This document shows positions 41,701-49,771 of a stretch of 64,000 bases of DNA, piece by piece (the first letter of the stretch is position 1; each line of letters opens with the position of its first letter). Location: assembly GCA_947500775.1 (NCBI GenBank), contig CANMTD010000001.1, positions 620,001 to 684,000 of the forward strand, read 5' to 3'. This stretch comes from an uncultured Paracoccaceae bacterium (GTDB lineage: Bacteria > Pseudomonadota > Alphaproteobacteria > Rhodobacterales > Rhodobacteraceae). Under the pieces are notes generated by a model. It was not told the origin of the DNA, did no database searches, and was given only the letters and a program-made list of their open reading frames with translations. Made by a program: the position numbers and the translations under genes.

Positions 41701-42695
41701 TGCGCAAGAAGATGCTGGAAGAACAGGCCGATCTTATTGATCGGTTGGTCGCAACCGGCGACCAGCGGGCGGCGCAGTTGGAGCTTGAAAATACCCTGAT
41801 CGGAAAATCCGAAGCCGAAGCCGCGCGCGCGCGATATGTGTTCGAGGCTTTGGCCGAGGCCAAGCGGGGTGGTATTGATGTTGATAAGGAGTTGACCGAA
41901 ACAGGTGAAACTTTACGTCAGGCAATTTTGCGTCAGGCAGACGCGGTGGCGGAACTTATCAATCAGCAAGAAGAATTGAAGGATAAGACACCCGATGCGC
42001 TGAAAAGTTTTGAAGACACCCGGCAGATGTTGGTTTCGTCTTTCGAAGGACTGCGGACCGGGGCAAAAGGATTGGAGGATGTGGTTTCTGATGTGTTCGA
42101 TCACATTTCAAAACGGCTGTGGAATCTTGCGCTTGACCCGGTTTTCGATGTCCTCGCCGGTGGTATCGAGGGTTTATTTAGCAACCTTGTCGGTCGTAAG
42201 GATGGTGGACCCGTCGGATATGCGGATGGCGGTGCAATAGACATCCCCGGATTTGCCAATGGTGGCTTGCAGGTCGGTGGCCGTGCCGCGGGCCGCATTC
42301 GTGGCGAAGGCACCACGCGTCAGGACAACGTGCTGTTGTGGGGGTCGCGCGGTGAATTCATGCAGCCCGCCGATGCGGTCGATTACTACGGTATGGATTT
42401 CATGGAGGCCGTTCGCCGTCGTGAATTGCCGCGATTTGCTGATGGTGGCGCAATACACGCGGTATCTCAAAGGGGGTTTTCGCCTCCGTCTTTAGGTGTC
42501 GGTCGCGATGTTTCTGGTGCGCCGTCAAAATCGGAACATTTGGATATGAACGTCAACGTGGCGGGCGCGCGTGGAAATTCCGAGATTATGGAAATGGTCG
42601 AAAAGGGGATAACTGCCGCATTGAGGGCCTATGACAGCCGTGCCTTGCCCCTGCGGATCAGGGAGATCAACGAAGATCCCCGGAGGGTTGGATAA
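38760..42695 (+). CDS. Tail tape measure protein with embedded muramidase domain
   Basis: A 1311-residue tail length ruler. Residues about 90-330 are the TP901-type tape measure domain (FQAAMKRVKAATQA, GFTAMQAAGAIEVLAKNG, LREGIAGLSEEARNTSLQKIFG). A membrane-prone Ala/Gly stretch follows (about 440-500). Residues about 825-960 look lysozyme-like (DLIGYAEGTDRGRGYNETLDYG, SSAVGRYQIVSETLEG), where the Glu of YAEGT could be catalytic. The end has GGPVGYADGG repeats. Length predicts a tail of about 200 nm by the usual 1.5 Angstrom per residue rule. Confidence 0.9.
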   Translation: MSSTRRSYTLRLSAEGARQLENDLKKLGREGQASMDRIRRATQPASDGLKSVDRDARRFRTQLQGIGREMPQIARLLGTTALAGGLIAFGRTSLSVARDFQAAMKRVKAATQASAGDLGRLEDKAKAIGGATGFTAMQAAGAIEVLAKNGLSVQAVLGGALDATVALSGALGSELAPTADLVTDLMAQFNLEASQLPMIADRISGAALKSKFGFDDLRGAIGQAGGVAGKFGVDIEEFLTALSLTASGFSSGSDAGTSFKNFLQRLTPQSKDAAAAMRSIGFNAFDAGGNMKSLDEIAQNLREGIAGLSEEARNTSLQKIFGTDAIRTALLLADQGAEGFRELRTAIAEVSAADQAKIRLEGLEGALRELASAWESLQLKAAESGGLDLAEEYVDRLSSAIRYLRDNFAEVEEIVERVAQALTVYLVGRGLRYAIARAIAMRVAYIELAGAVTGVGAAATGTVAALTRLGVAGRVLTSVLGGPVGLALTAASIAALAIDADSASDAIDAAEVASRRATTALDAYREAAGKAAKEQGKLGEKVSESTAKMVAQSRLQLQVALKAQRDTFQALSRNLSGDGLFDGDDISRSIRKLSKAAFDEFYKNGSNGSQPLFNPDTQTFENLGAGFQEIVEALKAFEDGTISVSNLYEKMAKVGGVGEEVQSVVVALDNALVSVNENDLSVAREAMKEMAESLGVFDQELAAVNAAGSEFDLLVAFDKLRTSMLSAAAAGKELHSETYESLFGLLEQASVSEDKIQELETALAATWEEAAAKDEKTYAAQVRDDADEATAALTRMASAHQSISQREEILPGSTDRGAYLRQAQKVAGKGIRDLIGYAEGTDRGRGYNETLDYGAYTGGDVNLINMTLREILDLQKKMLAHPDNPHNSSAVGRYQIVSETLEGLIRNLGLSLDEQFTPKLQDRLADELVRGRAAQGAAGLQQEWQGLKNIPRSTISQALGAQVIPTTDEEVQKKNLAAQELRKKMLEEQADLIDRLVATGDQRAAQLELENTLIGKSEAEAARARYVFEALAEAKRGGIDVDKELTETGETLRQAILRQADAVAELINQQEELKDKTPDALKSFEDTRQMLVSSFEGLRTGAKGLEDVVSDVFDHISKRLWNLALDPVFDVLAGGIEGLFSNLVGRKDGGPVGYADGGAIDIPGFANGGLQVGGRAAGRIRGEGTTRQDNVLLWGSRGEFMQPADAVDYYGMDFMEAVRRRELPRFADGGAIHAVSQRGFSPPSLGVGRDVSGAPSKSEHLDMNVNVAGARGNSEIMEMVEKGITAALRAYDSRALPLRIREINEDPRRVG

Positions 42696-43354
42696 TGCCG
42701 TTCAGTTTTCCACTGTCGCGAGCTGATTTTCAAAACTTCCTGCCCATCAATTCGGTCACCTTCGATCTGCCGTCGCAGATCGAATATTCTGGTTTGGGAA
42801 GTGGTCATTTGCTGACTGCCGATGTTGGTCCCAGGTTATGGTCTGGAGAGATCAAACTTACAAAGCGGGATTTCAGGGAGACGGCGAAGTTTGATGCGCG
42901 TCTGAGCCTGTTGCGCGAGGCGGGGCGGTCGTTTTTTGTCTATGATGTGCGCCAGCAATGGCCGATGCATGATCCGGGTGGAAACATCGTGTCGGGGTCC
43001 GCGCCCGTTATCGGATCGATCGCGGCAAATATGCGTGAAATCACGGTCACCGGTCTGCCATCCGAATACGTCTTGGCCTGTGGTGATCTTATCAGCTTCA
43101 GCTATGGCGAAAATCCAACCCGGTACGCGCTGCACCGGATCGTGTCAGGGGATGTGACCGCTGATATTTCGGGGGTGACCCCCTTGATCGAGGTCACCCC
43201 CTCTGTTCGGCTGGGTGCCGCCACAGGTGATCCGGTCGAATTAGTGCAGCCTTTTTGCAAGGCAATCATAGAACCGGGTTCCGTGCGGCCGGCAGAGGGT
43301 CGTGGCGTTCATTCGTCTGGCCTGTCCTTTCGATTCATTCAGACACTGAGGTGA
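42695..43354 (+). CDS. Distal tail protein (DUF2460-like/minor tail)
   Basis: A 219-residue beta-rich protein (SVTFDLPSQIEYSGLGSG, LTKRDFRETAKFDARLSLL, EYVLACGDLISFSYGENPTRYALHRIV). It follows the tape measure gene by 1-base overlap and so is the first tail-tip gene, in the place of lambda M. Confidence 0.65.
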   Translation: MPFSFPLSRADFQNFLPINSVTFDLPSQIEYSGLGSGHLLTADVGPRLWSGEIKLTKRDFRETAKFDARLSLLREAGRSFFVYDVRQQWPMHDPGGNIVSGSAPVIGSIAANMREITVTGLPSEYVLACGDLISFSYGENPTRYALHRIVSGDVTADISGVTPLIEVTPSVRLGAATGDPVELVQPFCKAIIEPGSVRPAEGRGVHSSGLSFRFIQTLR

Positions 43355-43357
43355 TCT

Positions 43358-43966
43358 TTGCGCAGCTATGACAGCAACACGATGTCGCACCTTGCGGCGC
43401 GATCTGGCGTGAAAGTTCGCATCCTTTTGTGGGTGACGGCAAAGAACCGAACAAACGGATTGCCAGAGTCCCTTGGTGTCTGGAACGGTGACGAAGATAT
43501 CACTGTTCATATTGACGGGGTTGATCGGGATTATGTCGGTGCCGGTGGTCTGTTGGACCCTGACCCTGTGCGTTCTGACGTTGGTCTGGATGTTCGGATG
43601 CATGAAATACGTGTCAGCCCACTGGACGATACGATCGTGGCGCTGTTGCGTGGATTTGATGCACGTCTGGCGCCCATCGAAATGCACAGGGTGTTTCTTG
43701 ACCCAGAAACGAATGCGTTGGTCGGGCCTGCCCATCGCGTGTTCCGGGGCGAGATCAACAAATTGGATTTGCCCGAGATGCCCGCAGGATCAGAGGTGGC
43801 TGCAACCATCACTGCCGCGTCGGCATCTCGCCGTCTGACCCTGTCTTTACCGCTGAAAAAATCAGACGAAAGCCAACGCCTGAGAGGCGGCGACAGGTTT
43901 CGCCGGTACGGCGATATTTCGGGTGGCGTGTCGGTGTTCTGGGGCGAGAAAAGGTCGAGAGCTTGA
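43358..43966 (+). CDS. Tail tip protein (lambda L analogue, putative)
   Basis: A 202-residue protein with a TTG start. It includes HLAARSGVKVRILLW, LGVWNGDEDITVHIDGVDRDYVGAGGLL and HRVFRGEINKLDLPEMP, a pattern of phage tail-baseplate proteins in Rhodobacterales. It overlaps the Cys-protease gene by 4 bases. Confidence 0.6.
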   Translation: MRSYDSNTMSHLAARSGVKVRILLWVTAKNRTNGLPESLGVWNGDEDITVHIDGVDRDYVGAGGLLDPDPVRSDVGLDVRMHEIRVSPLDDTIVALLRGFDARLAPIEMHRVFLDPETNALVGPAHRVFRGEINKLDLPEMPAGSEVAATITAASASRRLTLSLPLKKSDESQRLRGGDRFRRYGDISGGVSVFWGEKRSRA

Positions 43967-44385
43967 TGGAATTGAAACGACTGCCTGACTGGCGATCAAG
44001 GCTTGCAAAATATCTATCGGATATTGCCATGAAACCATTCGTCCCCGGTCAGCATGATTGCGCGATATTTGCGTCTGGTTGGGTCGAGGCCATGACAGGA
44101 ACGGACGTGGCAAAAGACTGGCGCGGGAAGTACAAGACCATCGCCGGGGGATACCGTCTGATCCGAGAGTCCGGATACGCTGACCATGTTGATTTCGTTT
44201 GTAAAAATTTTCAGGAAGTCCCGCCCAGCTTTGCGCAGGTGGGGGATATGGCTGTGGTGTCGGGCGACGATGGTTTGGCTTTGGGTGGCGTTCAGGGGGA
44301 GATTGTTTTTGTCCTGCATCCATCGGGTAGTGGCTTTGTGCCCCTGACATCCGCGATGCGCGCTTTTGCCGTGGGGGTGCGTTAA
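43963..44385 (+). CDS. DUF6950/NlpC-P60-like tail protein (lambda K analogue)
   Basis: A 140-residue papain-fold protein. PFVPGQHDCAIFASGWVEAMTG has the Cys of the active site after HDC; GDMAVVSGDDG follows and a C-terminal HPSGSGFVPL could give the His. It likely cuts peptidoglycan or processes tail protein. In lambda, K has the same place and is needed for tail tips. Confidence 0.75.
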   Translation: MMELKRLPDWRSRLAKYLSDIAMKPFVPGQHDCAIFASGWVEAMTGTDVAKDWRGKYKTIAGGYRLIRESGYADHVDFVCKNFQEVPPSFAQVGDMAVVSGDDGLALGGVQGEIVFVLHPSGSGFVPLTSAMRAFAVGVR

Positions 44386-47300
44386 TGCGATTGTTGTGTA
44401 TTGCGATACTCGCATCCCTTTTTGTCGCGGACCCGGCCAATGCCGCAAGCGTAGGTATTGCGATCAAAGCTTTTGCCACTGCCGTTTCGGCCGCCGCAGG
44501 CAGTGGTTGGGTGGTCGGAACGATCACAAAGCTGGCCGGTTCGCTGTTGTTGTCCAGTCTGGCCCAAAAAATCCGGGGCAAGCCAAGCGAGCCTGATCCG
44601 CCCGGCATTTCGACGAAGACAACAACAACGGGCGGCACACAGCCGGTGTCGTTCATTTTGGGACGCTATGCGACTGCGGGCAATCACGTCTGCCCGCCCT
44701 ACACCCGCAAGACGGTCGACAAGGTTCCAAATGCATACCTTACTTATGTTGTCGATATAGCTGATATGCCCGGACACACGTTGTCGCGTGTCATCGTCGA
44801 TGATTCCTATGTGACGTTGGGCGACACGGCCAACGGGTGGGGGTATCCGATCAATCAATATTCTTCCACCAAAACAAAAACGACATGGGAACAGGTTGGA
44901 GAAGGTGAAGACAAGTCCCTGAAAGCCAAAAGCACGACAACGACGAAATCTTACGCCAGAGTCAAATATTACGACGGCACCCAAACCGCCGCTGATCCTG
45001 CCATGCTCAATGCCTATGGATCGCACGGCGCGCGGCCATGGACCTCTGATATGATCGGCACCGGGGTTTGCTATGCAATCCTGACTTTCCGGTTCAAGCG
45101 GGAATATTTCAATTCTCTGCCGCGCGTGCGATTTGAAGTGATTGGCCTGCCTCTGTACGACCCACGCAAGGATGACACTGTCGGCGGCACCGGACCCCAT
45201 AGATGGGGGGATCGATCGACGTGGGAGCAGTCAGAAAACAAGGCGTTGATGATATACAACGTGCTTCGTGGAATTCATCTGCCAGATGGTTCGATCTGGG
45301 GTGGCAATGTCGGCGCGGCTGATTTGCCTGTCGACAATTGGTTCGCGGCCATGAATGAATGTGACTTGCTGATCGAGACTGAATCCGGATCATTCGAGCC
45401 GCAGTATATTGGCGGGATTGAAGTGCAGGTCGACACGCAGCCTGCCGATGTCATCAACGATCTTCTGGCGGGCTGTGATGCCCAAATATCGGAGATGGGC
45501 GGCGTTTATAAAATTCGGGTAGGTGCGCCCGGTTTGCCAGTATATTATGTGACCGACGATGATATCATTATCACCGAGAAACGTGAACTTGATCCATTCC
45601 CATCGTTGGATCAGACTTTCAATGCGGTTCACGCCTCCTATGTCGAACCGGCCAACAGATGGGAGCCGAAGGACGCCCCACCCCGGTACAATTCTGCATA
45701 TGAGTCTGAGGATCAGGGTCAGCGGCTGGTCGCTGAACTTAACCTGAACACTGTCTTTTCGGCAGGTCAGGTTCAGCGGATCATGCGGGCAAACATAGAA
45801 GGCGAACGTCGCCATCTGCGCCACCGTATGGTCCTGCCGCCGGATGCCGCTGTTCTGGAACCGTTGGATACGATTGCATGGACCAGCGCCCGGAACAATT
45901 ACGCAGGCAAAAACTTTGAAGTTGGTGAATTGGTCGATGATCTGCGCACGGCCAACCAGTCTATTGGTTTGCGAGAGCGCGACCCTGGGGACAATCAATG
46001 GACCGACGGATTTTTCCTGCCATGGGACGTGCCATCGCCTGCGGATGTGATCGATGTCCTGACATCGTTGCCGGGTCTTGATGTCTTTCCGACAAAGGTC
46101 AAGGACGGTGATGGTAATGATCGCCGCCCGGCTATCGCGGTGTTCTGGGGGGATGATTTGGACGAGTTGTCGCAGGTCATGTGGCAGGTCAGGGACGCTG
46201 TTTCGAAGGCTGCAATCGCAACCGGCAGCACAACGGATATTGAATCACAAGGATTGATGCTGACTGACGGTATCGTTTCTGGAATTGATTATGAGGTCAG
46301 ATTTAAGGCGGCATCATCCAGCGGTCTGGATACCGAATGGTCTGATTGGCAATTGGTGACGGCGCCCGATGTGCCGCTGACTTACGCTGATCTGGAAGAT
46401 AGTGTTTCGCAGGATATAGAGCGTGCGCAATATGGGGCATTTGCTGCCCGTGAGATTGCCAAGAACGCTTTTTCCGCTGCCGTTGGCGCGGGCGCAAATC
46501 AGGAGGCATTCTTCGGTCTGGAACCAATGGATGCTGGCGGGGGGCGCATCGGAATACAGTCGACAAGGTTGTCCAACGCGGTGCGGGGCGCCCGTGATGT
46601 CGTGGTGCTGTGGGGTGATCAGGTCATCGCGCCGGGCACAATGTCGACAAACCGCCTGGTTGTTGGGCTTGGGACAAATGAGGTTCCGAATTCTCAATTC
46701 AGAAAGGGGATCACAAATTATAAAATTCAAGGCATCGGCGGTGTGTTTGCCGATGCCGAATTCAGGCTGAGACAAGCCGGTGAAAATTGGTCTGGCGCAA
46801 CATATCCGGTGATGGAGATAAAGCAGACAGGATTTGCGACCGATGGATATGCCGATTTGGTTTTCCAGATGATCCGCGAAGATGGGACATCGGACAATCG
46901 CATGGCCCCGGCGCAGGCAGGAAAGTGGTATGATTTTCGCGCCATCGTCGGAACGCATCGCTGTGCCGGACATCTTTATGTGGCGTGGAAAGATGAAGAC
47001 GGGAATACGCTGTCATACAGTGGAACACCAATTGCGGACAGTGATCATGGGGAATCCGAAGATCCCGCAACATGGCCGGAATACTGGTTTAAAGCCCAAG
47101 CGCCTGCCGGAACATCGTTTCGCCAGATGTTCATTCGTAAAACCGGGACCACAGATACGTCCGGATCATCCAGTTATCTGTTTTTTCTGGAACCATCATC
47201 GGCTTTGACCCATGCAGATGCCACCGCCCCGGTGCCGTATGCGCCCGATGGAACAACATTGATCTATGGCGATGAAATAACGACAGGCGCAATTCGGGCC

Positions 47301-48527
47301 GAACACTTGTCCGCTGAGGCTGTTCTTGCTGAAAATATTTCAGGTGACCGGATGTCGGCACGATATCTTTCGGTCGACGAACTTTTGGAAATCAGCGCGT
47401 TGAATTCCGGGTTTTCTATTGGGAAGACATCAGTTGGTGATCCGGCAGATGGTCTTTACATGGGGACGGTCGATGAAGGCGGGGTTTCCAGCTTCGGATT
47501 TTCGGTTGGTCGAACAAACTTGGATCGACAGCAACACATTCTGATAACTCAGCAATCCGGCTTGGAAATTAAGAACGCAAGATTTGTATTGTCGGCAGCC
47601 ATTCCCGTTCCGCAAATCGAGGTCACAACTGATGGTTTTTTTGATCTTCCTGCTGGCACCCTGAAAATCGATCTTACCCAATTCGGGGCGGGCGGTGGTG
47701 GAGCAACAGGCAATACGTCATCATCCTATCCGGGCAGGTATGGCGATGATGGTGGTGACACGACTATTGAACTTTACGATGGGGATATTTCGACCGGCGT
47801 TGTCTGGATGGCAAGTGGCGGTGACGGAGGTGTCAGAAAATCAGGCGGAAACGACAGCGGCAATGCGGGTAAAAGTTCGTCGATTGGATCAGGCGGGGCA
47901 GGCGGTAAAGACCCAGAGGAAGGGTATTATACAGCCGGTGGTGAAGACGAACCTGATATATTTAATCCATGGCGTAGACCTGACACAAACGGCAAAAATG
48001 CATCCGGATACGCCGCTGGCGGTGGCGGGGGTGGCGGCACGGATCGCGGTGGAACCGGCGGCAATGCCGGGCAGCATATGTCAGTCATTGGATACGACGT
48101 ATCCGGCCTGACCGCGCCAAGGTTGTTTGTCACAATTGGTCAAGGCGGTGATGGTGGCAGCACCAGCGACAATGATCAAGGTCTTGGTGGTCGCGGCTCT
48201 GACGGGTTGGTGCGTTACACGGCTTACACGGCATCGGATATTGCCGCTGATGTTGTTCCGATGGCGCCCACATCGACAGGAACGATGAGCAGCCACGGCC
48301 CGTTTCCAGACCTAGGTCCTGGTCATTGGACGATCTACACCAACAACCCTTCAACCGAGAATGTGACCTTTGGGGATTTGGATATTGGATTGGCTGGCGA
48401 AGTGTTCAGAGCTGTCTATGGTAGTTCAACGTCATTTTTCGCCCCCAAGACCCCGGTGGTTATGACAACGCCATATTCGGCAAAAACCCTGCAATACATG
48501 TTCAGAAAAATGGGGGATTGGTCGTGA
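44385..48527 (+). CDS. Tail tip/host specificity protein J-like with glycine-rich end
   Basis: A 1380-residue central tip protein. The N-terminus has a hydrophobic stretch (LLCIAILASLFVADPANAA) and STKTTTTGGTQPVSFILGRYATAGNH, common in phage tip proteins. Residues 270-560 include PADVINDLLAGCDAQISEMGG, typical of J-type hub domains. Fibronectin-like parts follow. Residues about 1100-1290 are Gly-rich (GAGGGGATG, GGDGGVRKSGG, AAGGGGGGGTDRGGTGGNAG), like the polyglycine-II adhesins. The end may bind a host receptor. Confidence 0.85.
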   Translation: MRLLCIAILASLFVADPANAASVGIAIKAFATAVSAAAGSGWVVGTITKLAGSLLLSSLAQKIRGKPSEPDPPGISTKTTTTGGTQPVSFILGRYATAGNHVCPPYTRKTVDKVPNAYLTYVVDIADMPGHTLSRVIVDDSYVTLGDTANGWGYPINQYSSTKTKTTWEQVGEGEDKSLKAKSTTTTKSYARVKYYDGTQTAADPAMLNAYGSHGARPWTSDMIGTGVCYAILTFRFKREYFNSLPRVRFEVIGLPLYDPRKDDTVGGTGPHRWGDRSTWEQSENKALMIYNVLRGIHLPDGSIWGGNVGAADLPVDNWFAAMNECDLLIETESGSFEPQYIGGIEVQVDTQPADVINDLLAGCDAQISEMGGVYKIRVGAPGLPVYYVTDDDIIITEKRELDPFPSLDQTFNAVHASYVEPANRWEPKDAPPRYNSAYESEDQGQRLVAELNLNTVFSAGQVQRIMRANIEGERRHLRHRMVLPPDAAVLEPLDTIAWTSARNNYAGKNFEVGELVDDLRTANQSIGLRERDPGDNQWTDGFFLPWDVPSPADVIDVLTSLPGLDVFPTKVKDGDGNDRRPAIAVFWGDDLDELSQVMWQVRDAVSKAAIATGSTTDIESQGLMLTDGIVSGIDYEVRFKAASSSGLDTEWSDWQLVTAPDVPLTYADLEDSVSQDIERAQYGAFAAREIAKNAFSAAVGAGANQEAFFGLEPMDAGGGRIGIQSTRLSNAVRGARDVVVLWGDQVIAPGTMSTNRLVVGLGTNEVPNSQFRKGITNYKIQGIGGVFADAEFRLRQAGENWSGATYPVMEIKQTGFATDGYADLVFQMIREDGTSDNRMAPAQAGKWYDFRAIVGTHRCAGHLYVAWKDEDGNTLSYSGTPIADSDHGESEDPATWPEYWFKAQAPAGTSFRQMFIRKTGTTDTSGSSSYLFFLEPSSALTHADATAPVPYAPDGTTLIYGDEITTGAIRAEHLSAEAVLAENISGDRMSARYLSVDELLEISALNSGFSIGKTSVGDPADGLYMGTVDEGGVSSFGFSVGRTNLDRQQHILITQQSGLEIKNARFVLSAAIPVPQIEVTTDGFFDLPAGTLKIDLTQFGAGGGGATGNTSSSYPGRYGDDGGDTTIELYDGDISTGVVWMASGGDGGVRKSGGNDSGNAGKSSSIGSGGAGGKDPEEGYYTAGGEDEPDIFNPWRRPDTNGKNASGYAAGGGGGGGTDRGGTGGNAGQHMSVIGYDVSGLTAPRLFVTIGQGGDGGSTSDNDQGLGGRGSDGLVRYTAYTASDIAADVVPMAPTSTGTMSSHGPFPDLGPGHWTIYTNNPSTENVTFGDLDIGLAGEVFRAVYGSSTSFFAPKTPVVMTTPYSAKTLQYMFRKMGDWS

Positions 48528-49069
48528 TCGTATTTTACGACAGTGTGACCGGCGATGTCATGGCAACCATTATCCAAGACCCCGATGATCCAATACCGCC
48601 CGGCGGCGCGCATATCATCGCCCCTGATCAACAGATCGATGATTTGACAGATTGGGGTGTCGAAGGCGGGGTTCTTGTAGAGCGCGCAAGCCGCGCGGCG
48701 CGTCTGCGCAAAGAAAATGAAGCGGCGGTCGATGCAGAGCGCGACCGCAGGGTCAACGGACTGTTTTCGTTCAACGGTTCCGAATTCCAATTTGGTGCGG
48801 CCAGTAAGCAGCGCATAATTGCGACCGCGACATTGGCGGGTTTCGCCATAGGCGGCGGTGCGGTCGGCGGCGATCTGTATTGGCATGGTGGCGTGACGCC
48901 TTTTACATGGATTGCCGCCGACAATTCGCTTGTCCAAATGGACGCGCCAACGGCGTTTGCCTTCGGTCAGGCCGCGATGGCTTACGAAACATCGTTGATC
49001 TTCGCGGCGCGCGCTTTGAAAGATATGGCTCAAATACCTGATGATTTTACCGATGACAGTTATTGGTGA
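48518..49069 (+). CDS. DUF4376 tail fibre assembly-like protein
   Basis: A 183-residue protein with ERDRRVNGLFSFNGSEFQF and DLYWHGGVTPFTWIAADNS, as in DUF4376 proteins that follow phage tail tip genes. It may help assemble or cap the tip. It overlaps the J-like gene by 10 bp. Confidence 0.72.
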   Translation: MVVIVFYDSVTGDVMATIIQDPDDPIPPGGAHIIAPDQQIDDLTDWGVEGGVLVERASRAARLRKENEAAVDAERDRRVNGLFSFNGSEFQFGAASKQRIIATATLAGFAIGGGAVGGDLYWHGGVTPFTWIAADNSLVQMDAPTAFAFGQAAMAYETSLIFAARALKDMAQIPDDFTDDSYW

Positions 49070-49397
49070 GCTTTGGCGGTCGATCCGCCAACCATCCACC
49101 GTTGATGAAACGCCATATAATTGGGCTGTGATTGCCATCGGACATGTCATGGTCGGCGCGGCCCTAGCATCTATTCTGGGGGCAGTGAGCGCCGCATTTA
49201 GGTTGTTCGCCGCGCTGGGGTACTGGTTTGTGAAGGAGCGGTCAGACCTGCGCCGTGGTGGCGATTTTCGCGACGGTCTGGTCGATACTGCGTTTGTCTA
49301 TCTGGGTTGCTACTACGACGGATCGTGGTGGTGGCCAGTGTTGGTGTTGTCCCTGGTGGTGGTGGGTGTGTTCATCCGCCCGCGATTGATCGGATAG
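49041..49397 (+). CDS. Small membrane protein (118 aa)
   Basis: Has two to three hydrophobic helices (YNWAVIAIGHVMVGAALASILGAVSAAF, WWWPVLVLSLVVVGVFI) around a charged loop. It overlaps the DUF4376 gene by 29 bp. Start at 49041 or 49053. It could be a lysis or exclusion factor; position before the terminator leaves this open. Confidence 0.6.
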   Translation: MILPMTVIGELWRSIRQPSTVDETPYNWAVIAIGHVMVGAALASILGAVSAAFRLFAALGYWFVKERSDLRRGGDFRDGLVDTAFVYLGCYYDGSWWWPVLVLSLVVVGVFIRPRLIG

Positions 49398-49428
49398 ATC
49401 GGCACAAGAAACACAGATTTTCTAACGG

Positions 49429-49454
49429 GCGCCCGCAAATGCGGGCGCTTTTTT
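49429..49454 (+). terminator. Rho-independent terminator
   Basis: GCGCCCGC and GCGGGCGC form a perfect 8-bp stem around AAAT and are followed by six T. It separates the tail tip genes from the tailspike and lysis block. Confidence 0.88.
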
Positions 49455-49476
49455 CGTATCTGAAAAGGAGAGAACG

Positions 49477-49743
49477 ATGCCTGCAATTGACGCATATGCA
49501 CCCTACCTGTTGGACCCAACAGGTTCTGCCCAGCGGATTGTCGAGGTCACGCCGGATGATGGGCTTGAATTGGAATTTGTAACCCGCGCCCTGAATGTGG
49601 CGGTGTCCGGAGTCGTGCGCGTGCAACCTCTGAAGGGCGATCCCGGCGACGTGTATATCACCGCCGGTGTGGCTTTCCCAATCCGCGTGACCCGCGTTTT
49701 TGCCACCGGCACTACGGCGACCGGCATTCGCGCGCTGGACTGA
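49477..49743 (+). CDS. Small phage structural protein (88 aa)
   Basis: A compact beta-type protein (LEFVTRALNVAVSGVVRVQPLKGD, VAFPIRVTRVFATGT) with AAAAGGAGAG upstream. It lies directly before the tailspike and may form a collar, spike or adaptor. No named family recognised. Confidence 0.6.
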   Translation: MPAIDAYAPYLLDPTGSAQRIVEVTPDDGLELEFVTRALNVAVSGVVRVQPLKGDPGDVYITAGVAFPIRVTRVFATGTTATGIRALD

Positions 49744-49771
49744 TCTTCAAAAATAGCAAGCAGGAAACAGC

